A DNA stretch of 64,000 nucleotides from Polyangia bacterium (lineage in GTDB: Bacteria; Myxococcota_A; Polyangia; Nannocystales; Nannocystaceae), in contig JAUIFF010000021.1 of NCBI GenBank assembly GCA_030429545.1, positions 1 to 64,000 of the forward strand, given 5' to 3'. Shown here piece by piece: positions 35,496 to 45,253 of the stretch (position 1 is its first letter; each line of letters starts with the position of its first letter). The translations under genes and the position numbers were made by a program. The notes beneath the pieces were generated by a model. That model was not told the origin of the DNA. It did no database searches and saw only the letters and a program-made list of their open reading frames with translations.

Positions 35496-36350
35496 ATGAT
35501 TCGTGTTCAGGACCTCACCTTTCGCTACCCCAAGACCCAGGGCCCGGCCGTTCGCGGGCTTTCGTTTGACGTCGAAGATGGCGAGGTGTTTGGCCTGCTC
35601 GGTCCATCCGGGGCCGGGAAGTCCACCACCCAAAACATTCTGATCGGCCTGTTGCGCGGCTACGCCGGGACCATTGATGTGATGGGTAAGCCACTTTCGC
35701 AGTGGGGTCCCGAGTACAACCGCCATATTGGTGTGAGCTTTGAGTTTCCAAACCACTACCTCAAACTGACCGCGCGCGAGAACCTCGAGTACTTTCGGGC
35801 GCTTTACGGTGGTGAGACCGAGAGTGCGCAGTCGGTGATGGAACTTGTCGGCCTAGGCGACGCCATCGATAAACCGGTTGGGAGTTTTTCAAAGGGTATG
35901 AAAAATCGGCTCAACTTTGCCCGTAGCCTGCTGCATCGGCCGCGTCTGTGGTTTTTGGATGAACCGACAGCCGGCCTCGATCCGGTTAACGCGGTTCGCA
36001 TTCGGGAAATTGTGCAGGCGCAACAAAAACGAGGGATCACAACATTTTTGACCACCCACAACATGGTGTCGGCCGATCTTTTGTGCGATCGCGTCGCGTT
36101 TATTGTCGATGGCCAAATCGCCGCGATAGACCGCCCTGAAACCCTGCGTCGAAAGTATGGGCGGCGCGAGGTCGAGGTGACCTATGCCGGTGGTGAGGGC
36201 AGTCAGGCACAAACCTTTGCCCTCGATGGCCTCGGCGAAAATCCCGATTTCTTGGCTGCGCTCAAGTCCCGCGAAATCGCAACGATTCACTCCCAGGAGA
36301 CAACCCTCGAAGACGTGTTTGTGCAGGTCACCGGGAGGGCGTTGCAATGA
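35496..36350 (+). CDS. ABC transporter ATP-binding protein
   Basis: 284 aa from ATG 35496. Walker A GPSGAGKST, signature FSKGMKNRLNFARSL (variant of LSGGQ), Walker B LWFLDEPTAGLDP and H-loop LTTHNM. Resembles the ATPases of BcrA/fluoroquinolone-type exporters. Overlaps the first permease by 4 nt (ATGA). Two TGYANNTRCA sites lie in its upstream region (35412 and 35484), the second ending three bases before the start codon. Confidence 0.93.
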   Translation: MIRVQDLTFRYPKTQGPAVRGLSFDVEDGEVFGLLGPSGAGKSTTQNILIGLLRGYAGTIDVMGKPLSQWGPEYNRHIGVSFEFPNHYLKLTARENLEYFRALYGGETESAQSVMELVGLGDAIDKPVGSFSKGMKNRLNFARSLLHRPRLWFLDEPTAGLDPVNAVRIREIVQAQQKRGITTFLTTHNMVSADLLCDRVAFIVDGQIAAIDRPETLRRKYGRREVEVTYAGGEGSQAQTFALDGLGENPDFLAALKSREIATIHSQETTLEDVFVQVTGRALQ

Positions 36351-37063
36351 GCCGACTGCGGTCAACCATGCGGCTCGACGTCCAGCTGCAGGTGCGCAGC
36401 AAGCTCTATCACATCGGTATTGTGGTGGCGGTTTTGATGGGCTTGGCCATCCGCCTGTTGTTCTCACCGAGTTCGATGGGAACGGTACTCCCGAGCTTTG
36501 TGTTGGTGGGCATTGGCGGGACGACGTTTATGTTTGTCGCCGGGATGGTGTTGCTCGAGAAAAGTGAGCGCACAATCGAGGCCCTGCGCCTAAGCCCGCT
36601 GCGCACGCGTGACTATTTGGTGAGCAAAGCTGTCACGCTCACGGCCTTCGCTGCGGTCGAGTGCATTGTTGTGATGGCGGTGGCCGGCTTCGATGTCGGC
36701 CTCAACCCACTGCCCATGGCGTTTGGCCTACTGACCCTCGGCCTTGCAAATACATTTATTGGCATGGGGCTGGTCGCCAAGCATGCCTCGGTCACAACTT
36801 TTATGTTTCCGACGGCGTTGCTGGTGATTGGTGTGCTGCAGTTGCCGCTGTTTGGGGTGATGGAGCTCGGGCCTCCACTGCTGTACCACCTGATCCCCAC
36901 CCAGGGCCCGTATGTGCTCATGCTCGGGGCCTACACCCCACTGGCCGCGTGGCAGTGGGTATACGGGTTGGTGATGAGCCTGGCCCTGGTGGTCGCGTGT
37001 TATATGTATGCTCAAATAAAATTTCGACAACACATTCGCCTGCGCGACGAAGGACAGCCATGA
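36347..37063 (+). CDS. ABC-2 type permease subunit
   Basis: 238 aa, six predicted membrane helices. LEKSERTIEALRLSPLRTRDYLVSK is the cytoplasmic coupling segment common to ABC-2 permeases. Sits between the ATPase and a second permease with 4-nt overlaps on both sides, so the three are one transcript. Confidence 0.88.
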   Translation: MSRLRSTMRLDVQLQVRSKLYHIGIVVAVLMGLAIRLLFSPSSMGTVLPSFVLVGIGGTTFMFVAGMVLLEKSERTIEALRLSPLRTRDYLVSKAVTLTAFAAVECIVVMAVAGFDVGLNPLPMAFGLLTLGLANTFIGMGLVAKHASVTTFMFPTALLVIGVLQLPLFGVMELGPPLLYHLIPTQGPYVLMLGAYTPLAAWQWVYGLVMSLALVVACYMYAQIKFRQHIRLRDEGQP

Positions 37064-37800
37064 TCTCCCGCACTGCCCTGTTTGCAATGTTGCGTGTCGA
37101 TGGCAAACGCCTGGCCCGCGATCAATTTATGCTGGGGATGTTTGGCTACTTGTTTGGTCTGTGTATCGCCATGCGGTTTGCCATCCCATGGGCGACAGCC
37201 GAGGTCGCCGAGCGGTTTAGTTTTGATCTCGTCCCCTACTATCCGATCATCGCCGCCTACCTAGGGATGCTCAATGGGGCGATGCTGGTCGGCATTTTGT
37301 CGGGGTTTTTGTTGCTGGAGACCCGCGAAGACCGGACCATTCGTGCGCTGTTGGTCACACCGGTGCCGTGGTCGTCCTACGTCGGCACCCAGATCGTGGT
37401 GATGTGGCTGCTCTCGCTGGTATTTATGCTGGTACAAGTTTGGCTGATCGGCGTGGGGTATCCGAGCGTCGGGCCACTGTTCGCGTCGGCACTACTGGTT
37501 GCACCGTTTGGTCCGATGGCGGCCCTGTTTATGGCGAGTTTTGCCGACAACCGGGTCGAGGCGTTTGCCCAGGCAAAGTTTGTCAGTACCGCGGCCCTCG
37601 TTCCGGTGATCGCCTGGTTTTTGCCGGAGCCGTGGCAACACCTCGCCGGTGTGATCGCACCCTACTGGGGTGTACGGGCATTTTGGGCGGCCGAAGCCGG
37701 TGACCCCAATTGGGCTCTGTGGTTGCTTCCCGGAGTGTTGGTGTCGGCAATTTGGCTGTGGGCTTTGATCCGCGTGTTCGGGCGGGCAGCCCGTCGCTAG
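37060..37800 (+). CDS. ABC-2 type permease subunit, second
   Basis: 246 aa from ATG 37060 (overlaps the previous stop, ATGA). Six predicted helices with the coupling segment LLETREDRTIRALLVTPVPW. Probably a heterodimeric exporter with the preceding permease. Cargo unknown; an antibiotic or lipid exporter would fit the family. Confidence 0.88.
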   Translation: MISRTALFAMLRVDGKRLARDQFMLGMFGYLFGLCIAMRFAIPWATAEVAERFSFDLVPYYPIIAAYLGMLNGAMLVGILSGFLLLETREDRTIRALLVTPVPWSSYVGTQIVVMWLLSLVFMLVQVWLIGVGYPSVGPLFASALLVAPFGPMAALFMASFADNRVEAFAQAKFVSTAALVPVIAWFLPEPWQHLAGVIAPYWGVRAFWAAEAGDPNWALWLLPGVLVSAIWLWALIRVFGRAARR

Positions 37801-37845
37801 CTGCGGGCAGCCCAATTCGTTGTGTGTACAATTTTTTGGTGCCTA

Positions 37846-38868
37846 CTAAATCTCGCGGCCGGTGCGACTGTCCTCGAAGGTCCGCTCCCACACCTTGCCG
37901 ATGTCGAGGTTTTTGGGGCGCATGCCACGAAACCATTGCACCCGCTCCCCGGGCTTGGCTTCGACATCGACCTTGACGCCCCAAATCGGTTGGATCTTGC
38001 CCGGGTCGAGCGAGTAGCGGGCATCGCCGATGGTGTTTGGGGCTGTCGGAGGGGTCGCCAACCACCCGCGGCTAAACCACAACAAGACTTCGAGGGTCCG
38101 CCGGTCGTTCGGGTGCTCGCGCAGCCGCGGGTCGAGGGCATCGAGGCGAAATGCGGGAACATGCTCGCCGTCGTCGACCCGGGGTGCGCCAAACCACGGC
38201 ACCCGCACGCGGTCGGCGTAGACCATGCCGTCTGCCTCGTAGATCGAGCGCCAGGTCTTGTTTTGCAGGACTGTGGGCATCACTTCGGCCCGGGTTGGTG
38301 TGTGCCCACGGGTGTCCGCGAGGCGCAGAGCAGCCGCCTGGGCCCGATGGGCCTGCACACTGCACAGCAGCATATATGTACTTGCAACCACAAGCCCGAG
38401 CACAGCCGGCCGCCGCCGCTCACGTCGACGGGCAAACCACACACCGACCAATAGCGGCAGGGTATAGGCGAGGTCGATAATGCCGATGGTGTTCCAGGCC
38501 ACACGGGTGTTGGCAAACGGCCACCACAACAGTGTCCCATAGGTTGTAAATGCATCGAGTAGGCCATGGGTGGCATAGCCGATGGTGGTGGCAGCGACAA
38601 TCAGGCGTGCCTCGGCACGGTGACGCTTGCGCAGGATCCACGGGAGGGCAACGATCAGCCCACCGATCGGGACGAACGCGAGTGAGTGGGTGAAGTGGCG
38701 GTGGTACTCAAGCGCCATCAACGGGTCGGTCGGGCTGCGAATCAAAATATCGAGGTCGGCAGCCATCCCTCCGAGTGCGCCGAGCAACCAGGTACGCCGC
38801 CCGAGTTTGTGACCGACAAAGGCTTGGGCCGCGGCCGCTCCGAGCGCGCCCTGGGTAACGGGATCCAT
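37846..38868 (-). CDS. YdjM-like membrane-bound metal-dependent hydrolase
   Basis: 340 aa from ATG 38868. MDPVTQGALGAAAAQ, MAADLDIL, HRHFTHSLAFVPI and ATHGLLDAFTTYGT are the His/Asp motifs of the DUF457/YdjM family, spread over four to five membrane helices. The C-terminal ~150 residues form a soluble domain. Function of the family is poorly defined. Confidence 0.85.
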   Translation of the reverse strand: MDPVTQGALGAAAAQAFVGHKLGRRTWLLGALGGMAADLDILIRSPTDPLMALEYHRHFTHSLAFVPIGGLIVALPWILRKRHRAEARLIVAATTIGYATHGLLDAFTTYGTLLWWPFANTRVAWNTIGIIDLAYTLPLLVGVWFARRRERRRPAVLGLVVASTYMLLCSVQAHRAQAAALRLADTRGHTPTRAEVMPTVLQNKTWRSIYEADGMVYADRVRVPWFGAPRVDDGEHVPAFRLDALDPRLREHPNDRRTLEVLLWFSRGWLATPPTAPNTIGDARYSLDPGKIQPIWGVKVDVEAKPGERVQWFRGMRPKNLDIGKVWERTFEDSRTGREI

Positions 38869-38942
38869 GCGCGAAAGGGTAGCCGAACAATTCGACGAGT
38901 TGTCAGGTCGGTCGGGATTTTGGCCCACGTAGGGTGCGGGCG

Positions 38943-39635
38943 TTAGGGATAGCTGAAGGGCAGGGACGCACAGTCGGCGTCCTCGGGGGCGGGGCCACGG
39001 TGCTCAGGTACGAACGGGGCGGTGGCGGAAAATCTGTAAGAGCCCGCGCGTTGGCTGAGCGAGGGTGGAGGCGATTCGCCGCGGGCCACAGCCAACCTTG
39101 GGCGCGGCGTCAAAATCAATGTATCACCACAGATTGTTGGCTCGAGCCACCACGCCGGCCCGGCATCACTGCCGTCGAGCGTTGCATGGTCATTGTCCCA
39201 CAGCGGGATAAATACAAGGGTGCCGCGGTGGCCCAGGCCGAGCCATAGTCCACGCGGGTGTTCGCTGCGGATACCGGGCAAGGTGGCGAGGACAACCGGT
39301 TGCGCACCGCTGTGGGCAACTTGCCAGTCGCAAGCCTGGGGATGTTCGCAGGCCACAGGGGCCGTGCCGAGCTGGGGACCGTCGCTGTTGGGCTCGAGTT
39401 GTTGGTGCTCGCGCAGTTCAACTTGCTGGCCAACCACAACCAGGGTCCGCGGGCACGCACCCGAGTCGTCGCGTGCAAGCAACGGCTGGTCACCCTCGGT
39501 GAGGCATGTCGTTTGGGTCGTTGGTGGCGTGGTTGCAGGGGCAGGGGCCGTTGGCGCTTCGGCTGAGCACGCCAGTAGTGTACATACAAAAGGAGCAGCC
39601 AAGAGGCTGCTCTTTTGGTCATGTCCTATGTGCAT
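38943..39635 (-). CDS. Hypothetical lipoprotein
   Basis: 230 aa from ATG 39635. Signal peptide ends in LLAC, then a Pro/Thr linker and a Cys-containing domain (CLTEGDQPLLARDDSGACP). No family recognised. A strong hairpin (39588-39616) lies inside the signal-peptide codons. It could instead be the terminator of the upstream gene, in which case the start needs review. Confidence 0.65.
   Translation of the reverse strand: MHIGHDQKSSLLAAPFVCTLLACSAEAPTAPAPATTPPTTQTTCLTEGDQPLLARDDSGACPRTLVVVGQQVELREHQQLEPNSDGPQLGTAPVACEHPQACDWQVAHSGAQPVVLATLPGIRSEHPRGLWLGLGHRGTLVFIPLWDNDHATLDGSDAGPAWWLEPTICGDTLILTPRPRLAVARGESPPPSLSQRAGSYRFSATAPFVPEHRGPAPEDADCASLPFSYP
39588..39616 (-). terminator. Hairpin inside the lipoprotein start region, possible terminator
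   Basis: AAAAGGAGCAGCC-AAGA-GGCTGCTCTTTT is a 12-bp stem with flanking A/T runs, about 45 nt past the stop of the gene at 39662-40291. It overlaps the predicted signal peptide of the next gene. Confidence 0.45.
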
Positions 39636-39661
39636 GATGGCCGCCGAAGCTGCAGACCACA

Positions 39662-40291
39662 TCACTGGTTGGAGATATTGGCAACCATGCACCCGCCGTC
39701 AAACGACTTCACGCGCGACGGAGAGTTTTCGTAGGTTTGCATCTGCCAAATTTGTTCTCCGTTGGCATCGAGGCCGGCGACGTCACCAAGTGAGGTGAAC
39801 GAGACATCGACCTTGTCGCAACCGGCGAGTTCAGGCAGCGGAAATGGTCCGATGAGCAGGCGGTTACCCTCGATGTTGGGGTCGGTGATGTTGTATGTGA
39901 CCGTCAACGAGTGGTTCGAGAGGCCCTCGGTTTCGATCAGCGTTTGGGTGAAGTTCTCGGGCTCAACCTCGCAGCTGATCGGTCGCTCAACGTCCGGCTC
40001 GGAACACAGCCGTCCCGCCCACTCACCGAAAACCCGCTCGCCTTCGACACCGTCTAGGCGGTACTCGGGGTTGGTGTCGTTGTAAAAGGTTCGCAGGCAC
40101 TCGAGGTAGTTGACGCGGACTTGGATGGCCGCGGTGCCGTTGTAAACGCTCGGGTCGGTGTTCTCGCCCCGGCGGATGTCGAGGCAGACAAACCCGTGGT
40201 CGTCCACCGGCTCATCTTCGCCGCAGCCCGAGATGATGGTCGTGGCGACCAGACCGGCGATCCCGACGAGTTTTAGTAGTCGAAGTTGCAT
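39662..40291 (-). CDS. Hypothetical lipoprotein
   Basis: 209 aa. Signal peptide ISGC with acidic residues after the Cys (GEDEPVDD), four or more further cysteines, and a beta-rich profile (SLTVTYNITD, KVDVSFTSLGDV). No known domain. Likely outer-membrane attached. Confidence 0.75.
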   Translation of the reverse strand: MQLRLLKLVGIAGLVATTIISGCGEDEPVDDHGFVCLDIRRGENTDPSVYNGTAAIQVRVNYLECLRTFYNDTNPEYRLDGVEGERVFGEWAGRLCSEPDVERPISCEVEPENFTQTLIETEGLSNHSLTVTYNITDPNIEGNRLLIGPFPLPELAGCDKVDVSFTSLGDVAGLDANGEQIWQMQTYENSPSRVKSFDGGCMVANISNQ

Positions 40292-40552
40292 CGTTTCGGA
40301 GTGTCGCAGACCGGCTCCCTCGCGGGCAAGCGCGCAGGCAGCAACATCCCCTCACGCGATCGACGGCCGGGTCACTTTGCAGGCGCGATTTTCGGGTGTG
40401 GGCCGGGCCACGTCGGTTGGCTCAAATCGCCGCCTAGGACCCCTCTCAGTGCCAAATCGCGTGTCTAGGTTGTGATGCCCGTCACCCGGTGATCGCCGGC
40501 CTGCGTGGTAACGTGATGGAGCGCTAAGTGCGCATTGTCTCTTGGATAAGCC

Positions 40553-42454
40553 ATGGGAAGCTCAGCGATTCCCCGCGTAGGGGTTCATCTTCAGGAGGTC
40601 CGAAGCCAGGTTGAGAGCTACGCAGCTCGCTGGTTGACGGCCGCAGCCGACGAGAAGCCATGGCTCTTGCAGGTGCCGGATATCGGCGTCGCCTGTGAGG
40701 TCCTGCTCGCCGATCGGTTGTTTTGCGACCTCAGTGCCGACGAACGTAGCGGTCTATACCGCTGGATCCGGGCCAACCAAGATCCGAGTGGGGCTTGGCT
40801 GGGGTTGCGCGGACAGCCCGACCTGTCGCTGACGGCGATGGGGTGGTGGGCGTGTGTCGAGTTTGGCGACGACCCGCAAAGCGAACATCTCGTACGTGCG
40901 CGCCGGGTGGTCCATGAACTCGGTGGCGCCCAGCGGGCCAATTTCTCGGTCCGCATCTGGTTGGCGATGGCCGGGGCCATCCCGTGGTCGTGGCTGCCGA
41001 GCATGCCGGCCGAGCTGTGGCTGTTGCCCGCCTCGACACCGGTCTCGCCCCATCGCATCGCTCCGTGGGCGCGCGGCTTGATGACTCCGTTTTTGTTGCT
41101 CGCCCAGGGTGATGCCCGGGTGCATCTTTCCGATCCAACGCCGCTGCTCCTGTGCCGGACCGGGGGAGAATTGGTCGCTCCGCGGGTCACCTCACCGGGG
41201 GCTGCCGGCGATCTCCTCCAGATCTTCGACCGCACGCTCAAGCTCATCAACAAAGTGCCGCGCGGGCCGTTGAGCAGGCGAGCAAAGGCGCGGGCGCGGG
41301 CGTGGCTGCGGGACTCACAGCAGCATCACGGCGGGTGGTTTAGTGCCCGGCCCACGCTGCTGACACTCGTCGCGATGCGCTGCATGGGGATGACCTTCGA
41401 CGCCCCGGAAATTCGCCGCGGCCTCGACTACCTCCGGCGCTCCCGGGGATACATGCGTATGCATCGAGGTCCCCACAAGGGCGAGGTGTTTTTGGCCCAG
41501 GGGCTCGGCAGTGGTCCGGTGAGTGTGCAGGCCGATTTGCTGGCGAGTGCCGACGCCGGGGCGAGACGTGATGCCCTCGATGGATTGCTGGTACATGAGA
41601 TCCGCGAAGCCGGGGCCTGGCAGTTGCGGACCGACGCTCCGGCCGGGGGCTGGCCGCACGAGTTTGGTGCCCAGGCGTACCTCGATGTCGAGGCGACCTG
41701 CGCCGTGTTGGGAGTGTTGGGCATCGCCCTGCGCGACGGCCCCCAGACCAGCGTGCGGACCCGCGAGATCTGGGCGGCGATTCGCAGGGGATGCCAGGTC
41801 ATCTTGGCCATGCAGGAGGCCGACGGTAGCTTTAGCCGGTTTGAGCGTGGCGAATCGAATGTGTGGATGAGTCGGTTGCCGTGGCGCGATGCGGTCTTGC
41901 TCTCGGCCGGCGAGCGGTTTGCTGCCGAGCGAATCCGTGTAACTGCAAAGGTTTTGTTGCGACTCAACCAATTCGGGTGGCGGCGTGACGACGATCGCAT
42001 CGCCCGGGGACTTCAGTGGTTGGGCATGCGCACGCAACGACTCGGGCGGTTCGACACCTCAACCCTCGCCCTTGTGACCCGGTGTTTCGCCGCCCACAGC
42101 GGGCGCAGCCCCCATCCACAACTACCGGCATGCGAAGCGGCCCTGCGGGCCCGGCAGCACGAGGATGGTAGTTTTGGCTCGCTCGTCGACACTGCGGCAG
42201 GTTTACGTGGGCTGATGGCTCTCGATGGGGCGCCGTGTATTCAGGCACACCGTGCCGGGGCCTTTGTCGCGCGGGCCTGCAAGCAGCACGCGACCGACGA
42301 GCCTCCCGACCTGGGCAGCCGCCTGCACTACGGGCTCGGGCTCAGTCCGATCTGTGTCGAGCCGGCGCGGGGGGTCATTGACCTGGTCGAGACCCTGCGG
42401 GAGATCGCCGGGGAACCTCAGATGAGCATGTACATACAGCGAGGTGAAGAATGA
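40553..42454 (+). CDS. Squalene-hopene/oxidosqualene cyclase-like protein with altered catalytic motif
   Basis: 633 aa, full length for squalene-hopene cyclases. Prenyltransferase/squalene-oxidase repeats are visible at about 77-83 (PSGAWLG), 258-264 (HHGGWFS), 365-372 (GGWPHEFG) and near 424 (DGSFSRFE) and 545 (EDGSFGS). The acid motif DXDD of hopene cyclases is replaced by Asp378-Val-Glu380-Ala381 (YLDVEATC), and it is not the DCTA of oxidosqualene cyclases either. Followed with a 4-nt overlap by a squalene-epoxidase-like gene, so substrate and product may be an oxidised triterpene. Activity is uncertain. Confidence 0.75.
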   Translation: MGSSAIPRVGVHLQEVRSQVESYAARWLTAAADEKPWLLQVPDIGVACEVLLADRLFCDLSADERSGLYRWIRANQDPSGAWLGLRGQPDLSLTAMGWWACVEFGDDPQSEHLVRARRVVHELGGAQRANFSVRIWLAMAGAIPWSWLPSMPAELWLLPASTPVSPHRIAPWARGLMTPFLLLAQGDARVHLSDPTPLLLCRTGGELVAPRVTSPGAAGDLLQIFDRTLKLINKVPRGPLSRRAKARARAWLRDSQQHHGGWFSARPTLLTLVAMRCMGMTFDAPEIRRGLDYLRRSRGYMRMHRGPHKGEVFLAQGLGSGPVSVQADLLASADAGARRDALDGLLVHEIREAGAWQLRTDAPAGGWPHEFGAQAYLDVEATCAVLGVLGIALRDGPQTSVRTREIWAAIRRGCQVILAMQEADGSFSRFERGESNVWMSRLPWRDAVLLSAGERFAAERIRVTAKVLLRLNQFGWRRDDDRIARGLQWLGMRTQRLGRFDTSTLALVTRCFAAHSGRSPHPQLPACEAALRARQHEDGSFGSLVDTAAGLRGLMALDGAPCIQAHRAGAFVARACKQHATDEPPDLGSRLHYGLGLSPICVEPARGVIDLVETLREIAGEPQMSMYIQRGEE

Positions 42455-43920
42455 TTTGCGAGCAACCACCCCAGCGTGTCGACGTCCTCGTGATCGGTGC
42501 TGGCATGGCCGGGTGTGCGACCGCCCAGGCCCTCGCCCTCGCCGGTGGCGACCACCGACAAATCTGCCTGGTTGATCGCCACCGGGGCGTATGCCCGCGA
42601 TTTGCCGGCGAGTTTATCCACCCGCGGGGAGCCCAGGTGCTCGAAGACCTCGGGTTTATGGCGCCGTTGCTTGCGGCTGGTGCGGTCGAAGTTGCCGGGT
42701 TTGCCGTGCTTGAACGGGTCGACGGGCGCTACGTCGAGTTGCCCTACTCGCTGTTGCCCGACGCGCGTCCGCGCGGCCTCGCGGTGCATCACAAAACCCT
42801 GGTGCGAACCATGCGTCGTGTCGTCGCCAGCCAGCCGTCGGTCGCCCTGTGTGAGGGGTGGTCGATCGCCGAGCTGTTGCGCGACGAGGCAGGTCGCGTG
42901 TGCGGGGCTTCGCTGCGAGGAAAAAGCGAGGGGCGGACGGTAACCCGCGATGTATATGCAGATACCGTGATTGGTGCCGACGGCAAGTCGAGCGCGACCA
43001 GGCGGTTGGCCCAACTACCTGAGCAGCGCTCACAGGTCGGGTTTACCGTGGGTCTGTCACTGACCGACGCTGCCGTGCCCGGGCCGATGTTTGGCAATGT
43101 CGTGCTCGGAGCCTGGGGGCCGATGTTGATCTACCCAATCGAGCATCTCGCCGATGGCTCGCTGCATTACCGCATGACCCTCGACCTGCCGCCCGCGCTC
43201 CCGGCTAAGGGGCGTCAGCTGTTTGATTTTATCCGGACGACATTTGTCCCGTTTTTGCCAAACCCACTCGCGGCCCAGACCGCGGAGGCCTTAGACCGGG
43301 CCGAGGCCAGCGGCCAAGCGCTGCCGATGGCTCCGACCGTCAACCTTTCAACCCCGAGCGCGATTGCCCCGGGATTGTTGTTGGTCGGTGATGCGGCCGG
43401 TTGCTCGCACCCGATCACCGCAAGTGGCATGACCATGGGTCTGCGCGACGCCGAAGTTGTCGGGCGTTTGGCCGCCGAGGTTGCGGCGGGTACGGGACCG
43501 TGGCTCGGTGAGCGGGAGTTGTGTAGGTACAAGGTTCTCCACGACCGTTACGTACCAACCCGACAGGCACTGGCCGAAGCGATTTACCAGGTGTTTCGCG
43601 GGGGCGATGCGGGGGCGCGGGCGATTCAAGACGCGTTGTTCGACTACTGGGGGAGTTCCCAACGTGCCCGCGAGCGTTCGCTGTCGTTGCTGTCGTGTGC
43701 CGAGGGGCGGCCCCATGTGTTTATCAGCGAGTATCTACGGGCTGCGCGCTACGCCATGCGGGTGTGTATCCAGCCGCGATACGCACGCAACTTGCCGGTG
43801 GTCGATCGTCTGCGTACGGCCCGTGGGGCGGCGCAGCTCGCCGGCGGCAAGTTGGGCCAGGTCGCACAGGTTGTATGGGCAAACGTTCGTCCGCAGTGGA
43901 CGATGCAACGCGCGGTCTAA
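42451..43920 (+). CDS. Squalene epoxidase-like FAD-dependent monooxygenase
   Basis: 489 aa, translationally coupled to the cyclase-like gene (ATGA). FAD motifs: VLVIGAGMAGCATAQAL at 11-27, DTVIGADGKSSATRR, and LLVGDAAGCSHPITASGM near 310. The last (HPxTxxGM) matches squalene epoxidases and UbiH-type hydroxylases. The C-terminal third is long and helical, as in epoxidases with a membrane-association region. Pairing with a cyclase suggests epoxidation of the cyclase substrate or product. Confidence 0.82.
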   Translation: MICEQPPQRVDVLVIGAGMAGCATAQALALAGGDHRQICLVDRHRGVCPRFAGEFIHPRGAQVLEDLGFMAPLLAAGAVEVAGFAVLERVDGRYVELPYSLLPDARPRGLAVHHKTLVRTMRRVVASQPSVALCEGWSIAELLRDEAGRVCGASLRGKSEGRTVTRDVYADTVIGADGKSSATRRLAQLPEQRSQVGFTVGLSLTDAAVPGPMFGNVVLGAWGPMLIYPIEHLADGSLHYRMTLDLPPALPAKGRQLFDFIRTTFVPFLPNPLAAQTAEALDRAEASGQALPMAPTVNLSTPSAIAPGLLLVGDAAGCSHPITASGMTMGLRDAEVVGRLAAEVAAGTGPWLGERELCRYKVLHDRYVPTRQALAEAIYQVFRGGDAGARAIQDALFDYWGSSQRARERSLSLLSCAEGRPHVFISEYLRAARYAMRVCIQPRYARNLPVVDRLRTARGAAQLAGGKLGQVAQVVWANVRPQWTMQRAV

Positions 43921-44012
43921 GTCGGGCTCGGGTGGGACTTCAGCCGTCGTCTGGCGGCCCGAAAGGTTGCGCTAACGGAGAAGCGGCCTTAGGCGCGTAC
44001 ACATGCCTAGGC

Positions 44013-45038
44013 TCAGGTTCCCCCAACCTGCCGGCGGGTGGTGACCCGCCGCATTTTGACCAGCCCGCCATCAAACCCCGCATCGGGCTGCGGGGCCGCA
44101 TCGACCGTCGCCGTGACCGTGGTTTGGCTTTCAATGAGGGCCCCGGTCGCAAGGTCGACCGTGTAGTCGCCGTGGATGTTGGCGGCCGCCGAGCGCAGGT
44201 ACTTGGCCATGCTCGCGGTTGGATTAAACGTGGCATCGCCGGCCCGCGACACCGCCCACAGGCCATCGGCCGCGGCCTTTCGCACATGTTTGAGTGCCCA
44301 GGTGACGCGGGCATTGAACAGCGTGGAGGTGGTGAGTTGTTGCGTCCAGGACTCTCCGGGGGCGAGCACCCGATCGGGCAACACCGGGCGTAGGCTCCAC
44401 TCGCGGGTCGAGGTCAGGTCGTCGTCGATAAACCGTGCCTGCGGGTCGCGTGGTTGTTGGCCGGCGGCGGCGAGCAGCGATTCCCAGTTGCTGCGGACGG
44501 CCGCGCGGTAGCCCGGCTCATCGACGATCCCGACAACCTCGCCCCGTGGATTTAATTTGTATAAACACTTGACGCCGACGAGCGCCAGTCGCTCAACCGC
44601 GAAACTGTCGAGCCCCTTCACCGCGCTCGCCGTGGGTTCTCCCGGCAGACCCAGCTCTCGGCTGTCGAAGGCTTGCCCGCCCGCGGGCTCAAACCGCAGC
44701 TGCTCGATCGTCATCTCGAGCTCGGCACCCTGCTCATTGGCGCGAACAATCGCAAACCGTTCGCGGCGAGTCTCGACCGCGGTCGGAGCCTCGGGGAGCG
44801 ATCCTCCGCGGTTGTTGCTAAAAAGCTTGATTTCGATGTCTTCTCGCCAACTCGCCCCGGGTTGAAACCGGTACACCGGAGCTTGGGCAGCCTGCGTGGG
44901 CGCAGTTATCGGCTGGCTTTGCGCCTGCTCTTTGTGCACTTGGGGCTCGGGTGTCGGTGCTGCTGGAGCTTGGCAAGCACCTGCGAGCAGCAGTGTTGCC
45001 ACCGCGCACCAGCGGTGAAGTTGTTGACGTGTGCACAT
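44013..45038 (-). CDS. DUF6263-like surface lipoprotein
   Basis: 341 aa from ATG 45038. Signal peptide ends in LAGAC; Pro/Gln-rich linker; then beta-rich YRFQPGASWREDIEIKL, with APGESWTQQL and IHGDYTVDLATGALIES later. This is the layout of DUF6263-type proteins. Function unknown. The family assignment is from memory of these motifs and is tentative. Confidence 0.65.
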   Translation of the reverse strand: MCTRQQLHRWCAVATLLLAGACQAPAAPTPEPQVHKEQAQSQPITAPTQAAQAPVYRFQPGASWREDIEIKLFSNNRGGSLPEAPTAVETRRERFAIVRANEQGAELEMTIEQLRFEPAGGQAFDSRELGLPGEPTASAVKGLDSFAVERLALVGVKCLYKLNPRGEVVGIVDEPGYRAAVRSNWESLLAAAGQQPRDPQARFIDDDLTSTREWSLRPVLPDRVLAPGESWTQQLTTSTLFNARVTWALKHVRKAAADGLWAVSRAGDATFNPTASMAKYLRSAAANIHGDYTVDLATGALIESQTTVTATVDAAPQPDAGFDGGLVKMRRVTTRRQVGGT

Positions 45039-45253
45039 ATGCGAAAGCTCGAAACAGCGGGACCATGCCACAGATTGGGCGTTGTTGAGAAGTCGTCTCT
45101 GGGTATTTTCGATGGCGGTTGTGGGATTGGACGCTGTCCCCGGTCGATTCGGATAAATATGACTATGCAAGTACGTAGCCGTGGGTCGTGGCCGCTGGCG
45201 AGTGGAGCCGAAAGAGTTGAAGGCTCGACCCGCAGTGTGCGATATCCTGGGGT

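Noticed and set aside
36661..37059. N-terminal extension of the second ABC permease
   Set aside because: It overlaps the first permease in another frame; ATG 37060 with ATGA coupling is the natural start.
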